This document shows, piece after piece, positions 10,985 to 22,889 of a stretch of DNA of 64,000 nucleotides. Made by a program: the position numbers and the translations under genes. Origin of the DNA: Vandiemenella viatica (Eukaryota > Arthropoda > Insecta > Orthoptera > Morabidae). Under the pieces are notes generated by a model. That model had not been told where the DNA came from and did not search any database. It saw only the letters and a program-made list of their open reading frames with translations. The stretch is from NCBI GenBank assembly GCA_031002005.1, contig JARYHS010008074.1:268275930-268339929 (forward strand), read 5' to 3'. The first letter of the stretch is position 1. The number at the start of each line of letters is the position of its first letter.

Positions 10985-11850
10985 TACCAATAAACAATTT
11001 AAAACCATTTTCAAGAAGTAGTCAAATACCCTACTTAGTTGACAAAACGTAAGTAGAAGAAAGAGACATACTTCTGCATTTATAATATTATTAGTGCAGA
11101 TCACACACACACACACTGACTGAGTGAGAAACAATAACTGAGTGATCAGTATTGCTTAAATAGTGTACACCTACATCATTGGTAGCCCACATCTCGAAAT
11201 TTGTGAAGTTTAACTTGGAAACCGAACAACTGAACATCCAAGAATGGTTCATACGATCAAAAACAATTCTTAAAAATTTTTGCTTCCATGGGGACTTGAA
11301 CTGCAGTGATCCAAATGTTAATAACCAAGTACTGAGCTACCAGACCAGTATACTGGAACATACGATAGAGACTTATATATCTAATGTGGATGTCTATGGC
11401 CGTTTCTACAAGGGCCGTTAAAAATTATATGACAATATTTATTATTTATACAGAAAGAAGAACCCTATGTCCATTCTAATGCCAAATAGCATCTCCTTGT
11501 CAAATTTCATCATGATCAGATTATCCGTTTAGTCAAGAAATGTAACAAACAGACAGAGAGAGAGTTACTTTCGCATTTATAACATCAGTATAGATAGTGC
11601 AGATCAAAAACACAGTCACTGCCAGAGTAACAACCACTGAGGGATCAATATAACATAAAAAGTGAAACTTACTGCATCACCAGAGTACATATGATTTGCC
11701 TCACACTGCAGCCCTAAATTTGTGATAAATACAGTTTAACATTAAATCCGTACAGCCGACGATCAAAGCGTGACTCATACAACCACAAACAAATATTTTA
11801 AAAACCTTTGCATTCTCTGGGATTTTAACTGGAGACCATTGTAAGGGCCC
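10985..11850 (-). repeat. Tandem copies of the tRNA-like dispersed repeat
   Basis: The same modules seen at 1785-2505 occur here about one and a half times, with a period of roughly 480-500 bp. They are the 'acagacagagagagttac..gcatttataat' module, the 'gagtgatcagtattgc' or 'gagggatcaatataac' module, and a minus-strand tRNA-like block at about 11355-11281. That block has a TGGTAGCTCAGTACTTGG A-box and a GCAGTTCAAGTCCCC B-box. A partial second tRNA-like block lies at about 11810-11840. A short (CA)n lies at about 11101-11116. No coding capacity. Confidence 0.5.
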
Positions 11851-11869
11851 AAGACTGAAATAGGAGTTT

Positions 11870-12970
11870 ATATCAGTCTAACACTCCTTAATTAACAAAC
11901 TTACTTCTCCTATAATTCTTCATAGTAAAAATGTTTATCTGAAAGTTCACAAATCGTAGACAGTTAAAATGCCCTTGGAATTTAATCAACTGTAAATTAT
12001 ATCGGCCGCCACTCTCATAATTTACCTCTGAGAGACAATGAATATGTTCAAACTAAGAAATGAAATCTCTGTTGAATTTGTCACTATTGTTATATTCTGA
12101 AATTAAATCACAAAGTTCAATACAGTTGATTGTTAGGCTACTTAGGATACTTTTCCGGAAGAAAGCAAGTTATGCACCGTAGGAAGCATCCAGAAAACCC
12201 CTCAATTAATATAAACTCACTTAACCATTGCTAAGTTTGCACTCAACACTTCAAAATCCATCATGGCGTATACTTAAACATGCATTCAGTCACTGACATA
12301 AGGTAAAATTTCCAGTTTGCTACCAAAAGTTGCGCAGTTCCAACCCAATCAACCTCCTGACAGCTTCTCCTCCAAACAACCGCCCCCACTGCTAATATAA
12401 GCTCGTGATATCCTTGCGTATCACATGACTTTCTGAAAATTATCCCCTAAAATTACCTCTCCCCTAGACTTCAACCTTTAGTAGGAAATAGGACTAGGGG
12501 TTCTAACCACTTTTCCCTCTTGGTATTTCTTCGAAAAGTTAACTGATTTGCCGTAATTAATATTCTTCTGAAGCCATGTGCCACCGTGACATCACCAGTA
12601 ACGTCTACAATTGTGGTGGATACCCGAGGTTCAAAAAAGCCGCCATTTCCAAAACTTCACAAAACCAATATGTTTCCTTGAATTGAGTAAAAAGTAAAAT
12701 TCGTATCTCGAATTTTTTTTTTAATGTCCCTTGTTCTTGGATACATGTTTTAAAAGTATCCCCGACCCTGTACGGTGTCTGGTTTAGCAGTAAAAAATTT
12801 ATTTGTGTTTTCAACATATGTTTAGAGATGCAGTGTCAATTTAGAATTGCTGTCCCACTTTATCCTCTACTCAGAATTGCTTTAAAAGTTTACCATGTTA
12901 TGCAGAAAGGATGAAAGTGAAGGAAAACGTATTGTTTATATCAAAAATGTGTTTAAAAGTGACGATTATA
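11870..12970. other. No feature recognised
   Basis: Roughly 1.1 kb without a supported ORF, RNA gene or repeat boundary. The open frame at 12605-12817 (minus) shows no recognisable motif and is treated as chance. Confidence 0.35.
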
Positions 12971-12975
12971 ATTTT

Positions 12976-13207
12976 CGGAAGTTGTTGGTTAATTAGAATT
13001 TAGTGTTTTACCATTACAAACGGTTTTAAAAGGAGTATTTCTCATGAAATGCTACCGAATTCTGTTTCTATGAATTTATTATTATTTTAAACGGAAGTTG
13101 TTGGTTAATTAGAATTTAGTGTTTTACCATTACAAACGGCTTTAAAAGGAGTATTTCTCATGAAATGCTACCGACTTCTGTTTCTATGAATTTATTATTA
13201 TTTTAAA
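12976..13207. repeat. Direct tandem duplication, 116-bp unit x2
   Basis: The unit beginning ggaagttgttggttaatt at about 12977 is repeated at about 13093 almost identically; by eye there are two substitutions. It is a recent local duplication; no element identity is apparent. Confidence 0.75.
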
Positions 13208-13574
13208 CGTTCTTTACCGTGTTCAGAAGTGTGAGGAAATACCGATTTTATCTCGAAATGACCATTAAAAAGCTGAATTATGACTGATTTCACTAATTGA
13301 TTATTTATTGTTCTTAAATGATTACTTATGACTATTATTATCTCTTTAATGACTTTTCTGCCTTTAAAACGCTTTCTGCTCTGAAATAGTCTGCAGTATC
13401 AGCCAGTGGCGGATCTAGGATTTTTCCGAACTGGGGCAAAACCTTCACACTGGCGCCCCTCCCCCTCCACCCCCTAAAGAAAACACCACACACAATCAGA
13501 ATACATAACGCACGAGCCACAATGTACTGACAATTGCAGTCCTTAGGCCCTAGCAAAATTTACACTAAATGTTC

Positions 13575-14540
13575 CTACAACTTCACTAGTCGAGCATTCA
13601 TTTCCGCGAAAGAGTCTATATCTTCATCAAAATTCGTCTCATAAGCTTTTCTATTTTCGATTGAAAAGATTGCGAGGCTAGAAAGACGTTGCTGGCTCAT
13701 TGTTGATCGCAGGTAGGTTTTTATGATTTTTAGTTTACTGAAACTCCGTTCGCAGCTTGCGGACGTCGTTGGTAACGTGCAGTATATTCTCAGAGCTATA
13801 CAAATATTAGAAAAGGTTTCCTGCAAGTCATTTTTACACATGTGTTGCAACAATTGGAATGGACTAGTTGTCTCATCGATTCCAATTAAAAATGGAGCTT
13901 GTTGTGTAAACACGACAAGTTCTTCGCAGAAATCAATTGCGTTTAAGTCCTTGGAGTATCTGCTTGCTAGAAGGACTCCATTTTTTTTGGAGAACTTCTG
14001 TGGACATATTTACCAACGTGTGGCCACCAAGGAAGGCAAAGTTTTCATTTAGTTTTATTGCACTTTCTACCCTTATTCCTATTTCTGTTAAAATTCTGTC
14101 AAATACAACTTTTATATCTTTGGAAAACAGCTGTGGGGTCTAATGCTTTTGATTCATCCTCGCAGATTTCGTCGTGTTGCCTCTTTCATTTGGTAATTCG
14201 TTTACTTTTGAGTATTGAAACGATTCCCAATTTTTGTGCTACAGGTGTAGCTTCTTTGATACAATATTCTATCGGCTTTAGTCTGATTTCTTGCAATATG
14301 TTAATAAGCCCTTTCATTAGTGACACAGAACGCGAAAGAATTATGTCCTCCTTTTGTATTTCCACGTTAACTCCATTAATTTCTCGAAGAAGGTTAGCGC
14401 AAATTGTTAATTTCATGGTAAATTTAAAATCCAATACATCATGTAAGAGATGAGCAGATTCATGCTTAGATTCTGCAGCCAGAGAAGATTCTTCAATTTC
14501 CTCCAGTGCTTTGACAACTTCAGGTAAATTATTCAATAGG
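13575..14540 (-). pseudogene. hAT transposase remnant (dimerisation-domain end)
   Basis: The minus-strand open segment 13913-13575 contains LRIYCTLPTTSASCERSFSK, followed by LKIIKTYLRSTMSQQRLSSL, the C-terminal hAT dimerisation block typical of ZMYM1-like hAT transposases. A second segment, 14536-14186, matches the preceding helical region in character. The stretch between them still reads YSKDLNAIDFCEELVVF in the joining frame, but with stops and shifts. The N-terminal zinc finger and the first catalytic residue region are not visible. In its intact form the protein cuts the hAT ends and inserts them at 8-bp staggered targets; this copy cannot. Confidence 0.8.
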
Positions 14541-14805
14541 GCTGTAACAGCAAGGTGTTTGGCCGACCATCTTGTCTGGCTACTACCTTTTAAGTTGGTT
14601 TTTGTATATTTTTTTTATTATTTCCCACCGCATAGTGGATCTAACGAAGATGCAATAAAGTTTTTGTACAAGTCCAAATAGACTAAAAAAAATTATATTG
14701 TCTCGTCCTGCATAAGACTGTAAGCGAAAATAAGCTAGTAATCCAAATTTTTCTAAAAACAATTTATATTTCAACTACCATCAAGAAAACTTGGTATTTT
14801 CAGGA

Positions 14806-15030
14806 ACGTTCGGGACTCGCATTCGGGAGGACGCGGGTTCGAATCCCCGTCCGGGCATCCAGATTTGGGGTTTCCATGGTTTCCCCAAATCATTACAGGT
14901 GAATGCCGGGATGCTTCCTTCAAAAGGCCATGGCCGAATTTCTTCCCGTTCCTTGCCCCAGTCCTATCCCGCCTCTAGTGACCTCGCTGTCGACGAGGCG
15001 TAAAGCCCAAGCAAAAAAAAAAAAAAAAAA
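14806..15030 (+). mobile_element. tRNA-derived SINE with poly(A) tail
   Basis: The head carries GGACTCGCATTCGGGAGG and the B-box GCGGGTTCGAATCCCCG of a Ser/Leu-like tRNA. The body has GTTTCCATGGTTTCCCC and GGTGAATGCCGGGATG blocks, and the tail is about 18 A at 15013-15030. It is flanked by TTTCAGGA on both sides (14798-14805 and 15031-15038), a target duplication. The A box is absent, so the copy is 5' truncated. It sits inside the hAT element at 13404-15697 and is therefore younger than it. Confidence 0.8.
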
Positions 15031-15704
15031 TTTCAGGATATGGTTGCTTAACAGCCTACTCCCTAAATACATTTTCGGAGAGCGACGTTTTATGAGTGCT
15101 TTATTATAGGTATATCCCTTGTGAAACGGCGGTGTATGCTAATAACAATTGATATGTTTGGTTCATAATATATACAGAGGTAAGAAATAAGGCCCATATA
15201 AGTTAATGATCAGAAATTTTTCCTCGGATTGACAAAGGATGGGAAACGCTGAGATATTTGATAATGATAGATTCTTCCTTACATGTTAAAGGTTCGTTTC
15301 CAGTATTAAATATTTAAACTCATTCAGCACAAAAGTAGATATTAAAAAAAACTGGGCTAATCACTCGAACGCTGCAAGAATGCGAACATCAGATGGTATA
15401 ATTTATAAATCCAAGAATATCGGGAGTTCCCGCTAGAAATGACAGAATGAATTCAATTCCATGAATAGAGCTTTGTTTTAAGGCCGCTCTATCACAGAAC
15501 AATGAATTTTCCGTCCTTTCAAGTTGTCGCCGCGGTCAGTGTACCACGGCGCTTGACCTAAAAAAAGGGTCGGCAGCACATGAATATTTCGCCCTGGCGC
15601 TTATAAAGAGATGCCACCAATACATGATTTTGGCGCCCCCCTGAAGTTGTCGACCGGGGCAAGAGCCCCAGTTTGACCCCCCCTAGATCCGGCACTGGTA
15701 TCAG

Positions 15705-16116
15705 CTTCTGTATGAATTCAAACCGCCATATCTGTGGCACTGATTTTGCAATATTTAGCGAGTTTACTCCTTCCCCCCTATGCCATCTTTCCCAAAGTGT
15801 AGAATTTACTGAAATTCTATGATGCTTTCACCATGCTCCAAACATCAGTAAGCAATCACTTTAACCACTGAGCTAACTGACCACTATGTGCACCAGTAGT
15901 ACAGAGACTTACACATCTTACATGTCTGTCTAATAACGTGTAGTAATTTTTAAAAATTATATGACAACATATATTACTTATACAGAAAAAAATATGCTAT
16001 GTCAATCCTAATGCCAAATAGCATCTCCTCATCAAATTTCATCATGATTGAATTATCTGTTTATCCCAAGAAACGTAACAAACACAGACAGAGAGATAGA
16101 CAAAATTACTTTCACA
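15705..16116 (-). repeat. Partial copy of the tRNA-like dispersed repeat
   Basis: On the minus strand about 15885-15855 reads GTTAGCTCAGTGGTTAAAG, the A-box part of the tRNA-like block. 15885-16116 carries the flanking 'aattatatgacaacatatatta' and 'gccaaatagcatctcctcatc' modules seen at 11.4-11.6 kb. The right edge meets a Helitron 5' end at 16117. Confidence 0.5.
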
Positions 16117-16819
16117 TCTATATAATAAAAATGAATCGCCAAATATGTTGCTAACCGCAAAACTCGAGAACGGCTACACCAATTCGGCTAATTCTTTTTT
16201 TTTATATTTTCGTTATGGCACAAGGAAGGTTCTTATGGAGTGAAAAAACATAAAAACTGGAAGGAAAATAGTAAAAACAACACTTTTCTTTTCCCTCAAT
16301 CAAAACAAAACAAAGACACGTTACGATTATCTTTGGTATGACATCAAGTTGATTAGGATCTATGGATATTAATGTTTACATGCGTGTAATCATGGAGGAT
16401 ATATATTTCCTTCCTCCATGCATGTAATCAGCGAAATTAATATCACTGACGTACGTGTTAACATTATTTCCTCCGTGCGTGGCATTTTCTTGATTGCTTT
16501 TAAATTTTCGCTTCTCTCGAAAACCAACTGTGTATTTTTTTTTTTTTCACGAAAGTTTCCACTATGAAAACAGAATGCAACAGTTTAGAAAGATGCAATG
16601 CTGAAAATACCTAAAAAGTAAAATCGATTACTGGTATTTCAGTTGAGAAGCGTTATGCATTATCGTCTGACGATCGAGCAACACTTATCCTATTATTTTA
16701 AGAATGCAATGTTCTAGTAAGCCTTGTGGTGATGGGTTCCGTTCGTTTTAAATTATGTTCAGGAAGAATTCACGATGATTGAATTGGCTGCGGGTAATAA
16801 TACTTTCTTACTTTTAAAA
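16117..16819 (+). mobile_element. Helitron 5' end, copy 1
   Basis: It starts TCTATATAATAAAAATG directly after an A, as expected for Helitrons, which begin with TC and insert between A and T. The following GAATCGCCAAA...CGGCTACACCAATTCGGCT block is repeated at 16820 onward, defining a family. A 30-bp palindromic insertion lies at 16391-16420. No coding is seen. It appears 3'-truncated or interrupted where copy 2 begins. Confidence 0.6.
16391..16420. mobile_element. 30-bp palindromic micro-insertion with 8-bp duplication
   Basis: The segment begins CATGGAGGA and ends TCCTCCATG, perfect inverted 9-mers around a 12-bp AT-rich centre. It is flanked by CGTGTAAT (16383-16390) and CATGTAAT (16421-16428), 7 of 8 identical. 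The second Helitron 5' end lacks the insertion at the corresponding place (about 17133-17141). The termini match the A2/G5 pattern of hAT ends. Confidence 0.55.
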
Positions 16820-17185
16820 TCAATATAAATAAAAATGAATCGCCAAATTTGTTACTAAGCGCAAAACCCGAAAACGGCTCGACCAATTCGGCTATTTTTT
16901 TTTTTTTCATATTTTTGTTAATCCACACGAAAGGTTCTTATGGAGAGAAAAAACATAAAAATTGCGAGGAAAATAGTAAAAATCAATACTTTTCTTTTCC
17001 CATAAAAACCAGTCAATCAAAACAAAACAAAGGCACGTTAGGATTATATCTGGTATGCCTTCAAGTTGATTAGACTGTATGGATATTAGTCTATGCCTGT
17101 CCAAAATAAAGTTCGAAGGAAAAAAAAGGTTTGCATGTCATCAACGAAAATAATATTACTGTCAGTCAATCATAACAAAACAAAG
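16820..17185 (+). mobile_element. Helitron 5' end, copy 2
   Basis: It starts TCAATATAAATAAAAATG and shares with copy 1 the ATGAATCGCCAAA, AAACGGCT..ACCAATTCGGCTA and TATGGATATTA blocks. A motif of the type gtcaatcaaaacaaaacaaag occurs twice (about 17010-17032 and 17165-17185). The second occurrence is where the YqaJ/DDE transposon is inserted, and Helitron-like sequence resumes at about 25979. This copy probably belongs with the helicase remnant and the 3' end at 27618. Confidence 0.55.
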
Positions 17186-17559
17186 AAGAGTCTGTGGGTA
17201 CACCCATGCCAGGTGCTGAAATCCCCCCACCACCTTGCACACGGAAGTGACGTCGACGTGTAACTACCTTGGTAAAGAGTTGCAGCGCCATCACACTATT
17301 CATTTGTTTTTGTTTATCATGGAGTGCGTCTGATAAGTTGATGTGCGCGATACAAGAACTGATTAACGGGTTAGAATTCACAAGATCAAAGTGAATTAAA
17401 CCTTGAAAGTACCGTTGGATTTAGTCATCTCATCGGCCTTTCTTCTCATTTGTTGAGCCGCTTGAAATCATTTTTAAAATCTATAAATGTCTGATTTTAG
17501 ACCAAAATCTTTTAACCTCTAAACATCAATAAAACATTATTTGAAGTTGAGGTAATGCG

Positions 17560-20065
17560 TCCCGAGGCAATGTACGAATTTCCCGAAGATGAGTTTAATG
17601 AGTTTTGTGCCGGATGAGATTATCTTCATTAAAACATTACGAACATGACTTGTGTGGGGAATCCAGGGAGCTTGTTTCCAAGACTAGCCAGCCACAGGTA
17701 AGAGCTTGTTAAATTGAGCTTGTAGTATTAATTATTGTAATTTGCTTAAATGTGCATTATGTAAGTTTGACTTTAATTTGCAGCAGTGGGAAAAGCCTAC
17801 ACTTGGAAGGCAAGTAGGCTGTTTGAAATCAGATGTAATATGAAAGGCACAGACAATACCAAAACCAATCGAAGTGGCTCAAGAAGAAATGTTCAAAGGT
17901 ATGCTGCTTGCCATGGAGCCCATTATTAATAATAATAAAATTGTCATGTAGCACCCGCTCCCGTGGCTATATCAGTACCCCCCCCCCCCCCTCCGACCCG
18001 TCCAACCTACCTCGGCCCTCTACCACTGTTTCCCTTAAATTCCTTCAGTGTTTCTAGTAAGTTATTCATCACTTCTCTTTGCAATTTATTCCAGTCCCTC
18101 ACTACCTTTCATATGAAAGAAAATTTTCCCCACACCCTTATGCCTGAAATCAAGTGCCAGCTTGTGGTCATGGTCAACCTTACACTTCCAAGCACCTCTC
18201 TTAATTTTCTCACCAATATCTTTCCAAGCTTCATCACCAGTATAGGCTTTGTACACTCCCATGACTCTCTTCACCTTCCTTCTATCTTCCAATGAATCCC
18301 ATTCCAGCTTTTTTTATCATATTAGTTAGTTGTCTGTGGTAATTTCCAAAGACAAATCTAGCAGCCCTTCTCTGCACTTCCTCCAACTCTTGTACTTGAT
18401 ACCCAAAATGTGGGTCCCATACTACACCGCTGTATTCCACCATGGTCTGACCAAAGTTTTGTATCCCAGTTCCTTTACCTCTCTAGTTCATCCCCTCATC
18501 ACTCTTTCCAACAGGTGAAGGATTTTGAACCCTTTCCCTACTACCTGTTTAATGTGTCCTGCCCAGTTAAGTTTACTACCAAATGTTATGTCGAGGTATT
18601 TAAATTTTGAGTCTTCAATAAGCAGCTCCTTCCCCACTTCATAATCATAATCAACCTATAGTTTTTTATTTGTGTACCTAATAAGTTGACTCTTCTTTGC
18701 ATTTATCTTCATCCCATGTTGACTCACCCGGCTAGTTATACTATCTACGTCTTCCTGCAGCTGTTTACAGTTTTATATTCTTTTGATCCTTTTATATAAC
18801 ATAATGTCATCTGCAAACAGTCTAACTTCTGACAGTAAACCATTAACACAATCATTCATTAGAATAACGAATAACAATGGTCCCAATACACTACCCTGCA
18901 GGACTACCACATTCACTTCTACTTCTTTGGTTACTGCATTTCCTACCAAAACTTTTTGCTATCTACCTTTTAGGAATTCTTCCAACCAGAAAATCACCTG
19001 TTTATTAACTCCAATAGTTTTTACCTTATTTAGCACCATTTTATGGCTCACTCTGTCAAAGGGCTTTGATTGATCTAGTGCTACACTATCAACTTGACTT
19101 CCCCTGTCCATTTCATGAGAAATATCTTGCAGATACCCTACTAACTGAGATTCACATGAATATCCTTCCCTGGCCCCTTCATGGCGCACCTTCTCCTGCA
19201 GTGATCCTGGACCATCAAACTATACACTGGAATTGAGGACAGGGGACCAAGCTTACAGTGATGAATGGAATTTAGCCCAGACAAAAATGATAACAGGATC
19301 AATGGTCTATGAAATTCTGTGCACTGTGGAAGCAGGTAGTGTACTAAGTATGTACTGTCATAATAATAAATATTTTAGCAGTTTTCTTACTTACATTATT
19401 GTTGATCTAACTTTTATGTACTCATTTTAGAAACATTGAAAACTTGTAATTTCTGTGAAGGTCCAGCCAGGAGACAACTGAACCTAAAAGAGCCTAAAAA
19501 ATGATCCATCTTTAAATTTGGGATTTTTGAGAAAAAAAATAAGTTGCCAGGTCTTATGAGAAGCTCATGTGATTGAAGGTAATGGTGTGATTTTTTTTGC
19601 CTTTATGTTGTTTTTGTTATTACAGCCACTGAGCCAAACTGTTATTTTGTGCTATATTCTTGTGGTGTGAATAGATATAGTCATCTTCTGACTTTAAAAA
19701 ATGCTGTTTAAATTTCCAACAGGTGTAATCATGTGGACTCTTCCAAAGTAATGAGTGGGATTACCTTGCTGCTACTCCAGGTGGCATTACTGAGGATGGA
19801 AAGACCATAGTTGAGCTTAAATGCCCATATAGTGTGTGATTTGATAAACCACTGCTGTGCCCTTCTTTGTCCGCAAATGGAAAAGTGATGAACAAAAGAT
19901 ATTATGCACAAATTCAGGCACAGCTGTAGTGACTGGAATTGATAGATATGATTTTGTGATTTGGACAACAAAGGGAATTGTTGATCAGTGTGTTCTTTTA
20001 AATAGATCCTATAAGAATCAGTTGATGAATGCTGTTAGCCTCTACTATCATGGGGTATTTTAGCC
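17560..20065 (+). pseudogene. YqaJ-type (lambda exonuclease-like) nuclease, split by a CR1
   Basis: The catalytic block is at 19745-19842: EWDYLAATPGGITEDGKT then IVELKCPYS, the D...ExK pattern of YqaJ-type exonucleases. Downstream (about 19872-20005) YYAQIQAQL and VTGIDRYDFVIWTTKGIVDQ match the domain's second half, with a frameshift and stops between. Upstream, an exon-like segment ends CCACAG before a GT at 17698. A plausible 86-bp intron (17698-17783, GTAAG...TTTGCAG) follows, then CAGTGGGAAAAGCC. A CR1 copy (about 17965-19195) interrupts the gene. Such nucleases accompany the transposase in some eukaryotic DNA transposons; their exact role is not established. Confidence 0.65.
17965..19195 (-). 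mobile_element. CR1-like LINE fragment, 5' truncated
   Basis: The minus strand encodes the second half of ORF2. Around 19189-18959 it reads GYSCESQLVGYLQDISHEMD, then VALDQSKPFDRVSHKM and WLEEFLKGR. Lower coordinates hold the C-terminal region ending near 18090 (LALDFRHKGVG). The 3' end is preceded by a C-run at about 17987-18000. It has frameshifts throughout and is inserted in the YqaJ gene. Confidence 0.75.
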
Positions 20066-20149
20066 TATTCTACAAGCCCAAAGTTCAAATTATTGAAGAT
20101 TGTCATAATTGTCTTTCTCACAATGTCAAAACATTATTATCATTAATAA

Positions 20150-20250
20150 ATTGCGATGGAGCGAATACTCCTATGACAATCTCCCTACACACCCATCCTT
20201 CTCCCTTCCTCCTCCAACACACTTTTGCCCTCAAGCAATTTTTACTATGA
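20150..20250 (-). repeat. CR1-like LINE 3' end, very short copy
   Basis: About 100 bp matching only the extreme 3' end shared by the CR1 copies: the block ccctacacacccatccttct preceded by ttgcgatggagcg. It is a strongly 5'-truncated insertion. Confidence 0.5.
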
Positions 20251-20404
20251 TGCAATAACAAGTTTATTTTTGAATGTGTTGATTTTTATGAAAGAGCTAT
20301 ATATATATTTATTTATTTTTAATATGTTTACCCTAATTTATGTAATCACTATATCAAGATTATTGATTTTGTTATATTAAGCTATTGAGAAGACTGCCGT
20401 TTAA

Positions 20405-21945
20405 TTAAATTGCAATGGAGTGCAGGTAATGGTGTCAATTTCCCTACCACCCATCTTCCCTGCCCCCACCTACATTTGCCCTCACCAAATTTTATCTTTA
20501 AATTCTTTAAAGCTTTTGGTAAATTATTCATCATTTCTCTTGGTAACTTATTCCAATCCCTGACACCCTTACCAAAAAAAGAGAATCATCCTACACCCTT
20601 GTGACTGAAATTGAGTGCCAGCTTGTTGTCATGGTCATCTTTTCCTTTCCATGCATTACGTCTAGTTCTTACACCATTATTTTTCCATGACACATCACCA
20701 ATATAGTACTTGTACACTTCCATGACCCTCTTCAACCCCCTCCTGTCTTGCAATGAATCCTGTTCCAGCTCTTTTATCATATCTGTAACTGATTGCATTC
20801 TGTGGTAATTTCCACAAACAAATTTAGCAGCCCTTATTAGTACACTCTCTAATTCCTGCATTTGGTGCTCAAAATGTGGGTCCCATACTACAATACCATA
20901 GTCAAGCAATGGTCTCACCAAAGTTTTGTAACCCATTTCCTTTACTTCTCTCGTGCATCATCTCATCACTCTCTCCAACAAGTGCAGAATTTTGAAACCT
21001 TTTCTTACTACCTGACCAATGTGTTCTGCCCAGTTAAGCTTGTTATCAAATATAATGCCAAGATATTTACACTTCAAGCCTTCAACAAGCAATTCTTTCC
21101 CCACTGTATAATCATAATCAACCTTTAGTTTTTATTTGTGTAGGTATCTAATAACCTGGCTCTTAATCAACACAATTAGCCATCAGAATAGTGAATAGCA
21201 ATGAACCCTATACACTACCGTGGGACTCCCATTTAAACTTCCACTTCTGTTGATACTGAATTTTCTAAGCTGACTTTGTTTTCTACTTTTTTAAATTCTA
21301 CTACCCACCAAATCACTTTCTCATCCACTCCAATAGTTCTTACCCTACATACTACCATTTTTGGCTCACTCTGTCAAACTCCTTCAACATATCTAGTGCT
21401 ACACTATCAATTTGGTCTCCCTTGTCCATTTCATCTAAAATATCTTACATATATCCCTCCATCTGAGATTCGCATGAATATCCTTGCTTAAAGTGATGTT
21501 GTTTACTTGAAAACCAATTACGTTCCTCACATATATTTCTGATGTGGTTGCATAGCAATATTTCCATTAATTTACCTACCATTGATGTCAAACTGATTGG
21601 CCTATAATTTTTTATTCTATTTCCCACTACTGCTTTATGTACCAGCACTACTATCGTACTTTTCCAGTCCAATTGTAAGCAGCAAGTATCCAGACTCAGT
21701 TTACATAATATTGCAAGATAACGTACAATGTCACTCCAGCTATCTTTAAGATATCTGTAGTAATATTATATACACCAGCCCCTTTATGTTTTTTCAGCTT
21801 ATTTCCTTTGTAATGTACTCTGAATGAATTTCAAATTTTTTGATGTGTTCATTTCTAACTGTGTTGTTAAGCTTGTTCTCCGTGTTAGATCATGTCGTTT
21901 CTGATTCATTCTCCCTAATGCTTTCACCAAACCAAAACCTCATTA
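20405..21945 (-). mobile_element. CR1-like LINE copy with internal deletion
   Basis: The 3' end is at ttaattaaattgcaatgg (about 20401). The minus strand carries the ORF2 C-terminus (GYKTLVRPLLDYGIVVWDPH near 20936) and RT sequence at 21672-21445 (KNYRPISLTSMVGKLME, GYSCESQ). The segment that should encode the FADD catalytic box is missing between about 21130 and 21200. The upper end shows eroded ORF2 sequence to about 21945. It lies inside the YqaJ/DDE transposon. Confidence 0.7.
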
Positions 21946-22299
21946 TGGCATAAATCTTGTTTGTCTTTAAAGGAACATTTTGTACATGTTCTTTGTACTA
22001 ATATTGTGTCCTATTCATGTGATCTCAATCAAAATTTTATTATTGCTTATAAAAGTAAATGATTTGTTTCTCTATTAAGTAGTAATTTTAAAAGTTGACA
22101 ACCCCCTCAGAACCTGAATCTTTTTGCATAGTCACTATCTTGAGTGGATGGATTTGATATTTATTTTTAATACTGGTTAATCATTTTGTATTGCTTAATT
22201 ATATAGCCTAAATGGTTGTGTTTATTATTTTGTGTGAACATTGCTGTAGAGCGCAATTAGTAACTGATATCATAATAGAGCTAGATTTTTTTAAACATT

Positions 22300-22560
22300 G
22301 GAAGACAGCAGAGGTTTCAAGAGAGTACTGGGAGTGTACAAGGTATGAGGTGTTGAAAGATATTGGTGAAAGAATTTAGAGTACAGCATGGAAGGGAAAA
22401 TATGATCATGACCACAAGCTGGCACTTAAGTTCTGTAAAATTTTCTTTCGCACATAAGGGATCAGAGATTGGAATAAATTACCAACGTAAATGATGATTA
22501 ATTTACCAAAAATGCTCACAGAATTTAAAATTAAATCTGTAAATAGCTTCTTATCAAAAT
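22300..22560 (+). repeat. CR1-like LINE 3' fragment
   Basis: A plus-strand copy of the ORF2 C-terminal region. The blocks match gaagacagcagaggtttcaa, gatcatgaccacaagctggc and gattggaataaattaccaac of the other copies. It has many changes and no open frame. Confidence 0.55.
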
Positions 22561-22889
22561 ATGCTTGTCTTTAGGGTACTTGTTATACTTTATTATACAA
22601 TAATTTCTGTAACAACTTATTTCTGAGATTTTATAATTTTTGTACAACAGAAAAAAGAGGTAACTGTAAATAAGATAAATACTGCATATTGTAAACCACA
22701 ATTGTTTTAATTGGTCATTGAAGTTGTGAAAAAACCTGTAAATAAAAGTTGATATAGTTTTTAATAAATAACTGTGTTTCAAGCATTCATAAAAGAAATT
22801 GGAACTGAAGAAACTTGAATTTTTCTTTTTATAAAGGCTCATATACAATTAAAAACCTAAAGTTTAAAACGTTAGAAACAGTGGTGGAA

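Larger units (their letters stand above)
13404..15697 (-). mobile_element. hAT DNA transposon with perfect 8-bp target duplication
   Basis: The left end starts CAGTGGCGGATCTAGG and the right end is its near inverse, CCTAGATCCGGCACTG. The element is flanked on both sides by the identical 8-mer GTATCAGC (13396-13403 and 15698-15705), the target-duplication length of hAT elements. A transposase remnant lies on the minus strand inside, and a SINE is nested at 14806-15030. The length of about 2.3 kb with truncated coding makes it non-autonomous now. Confidence 0.85.
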
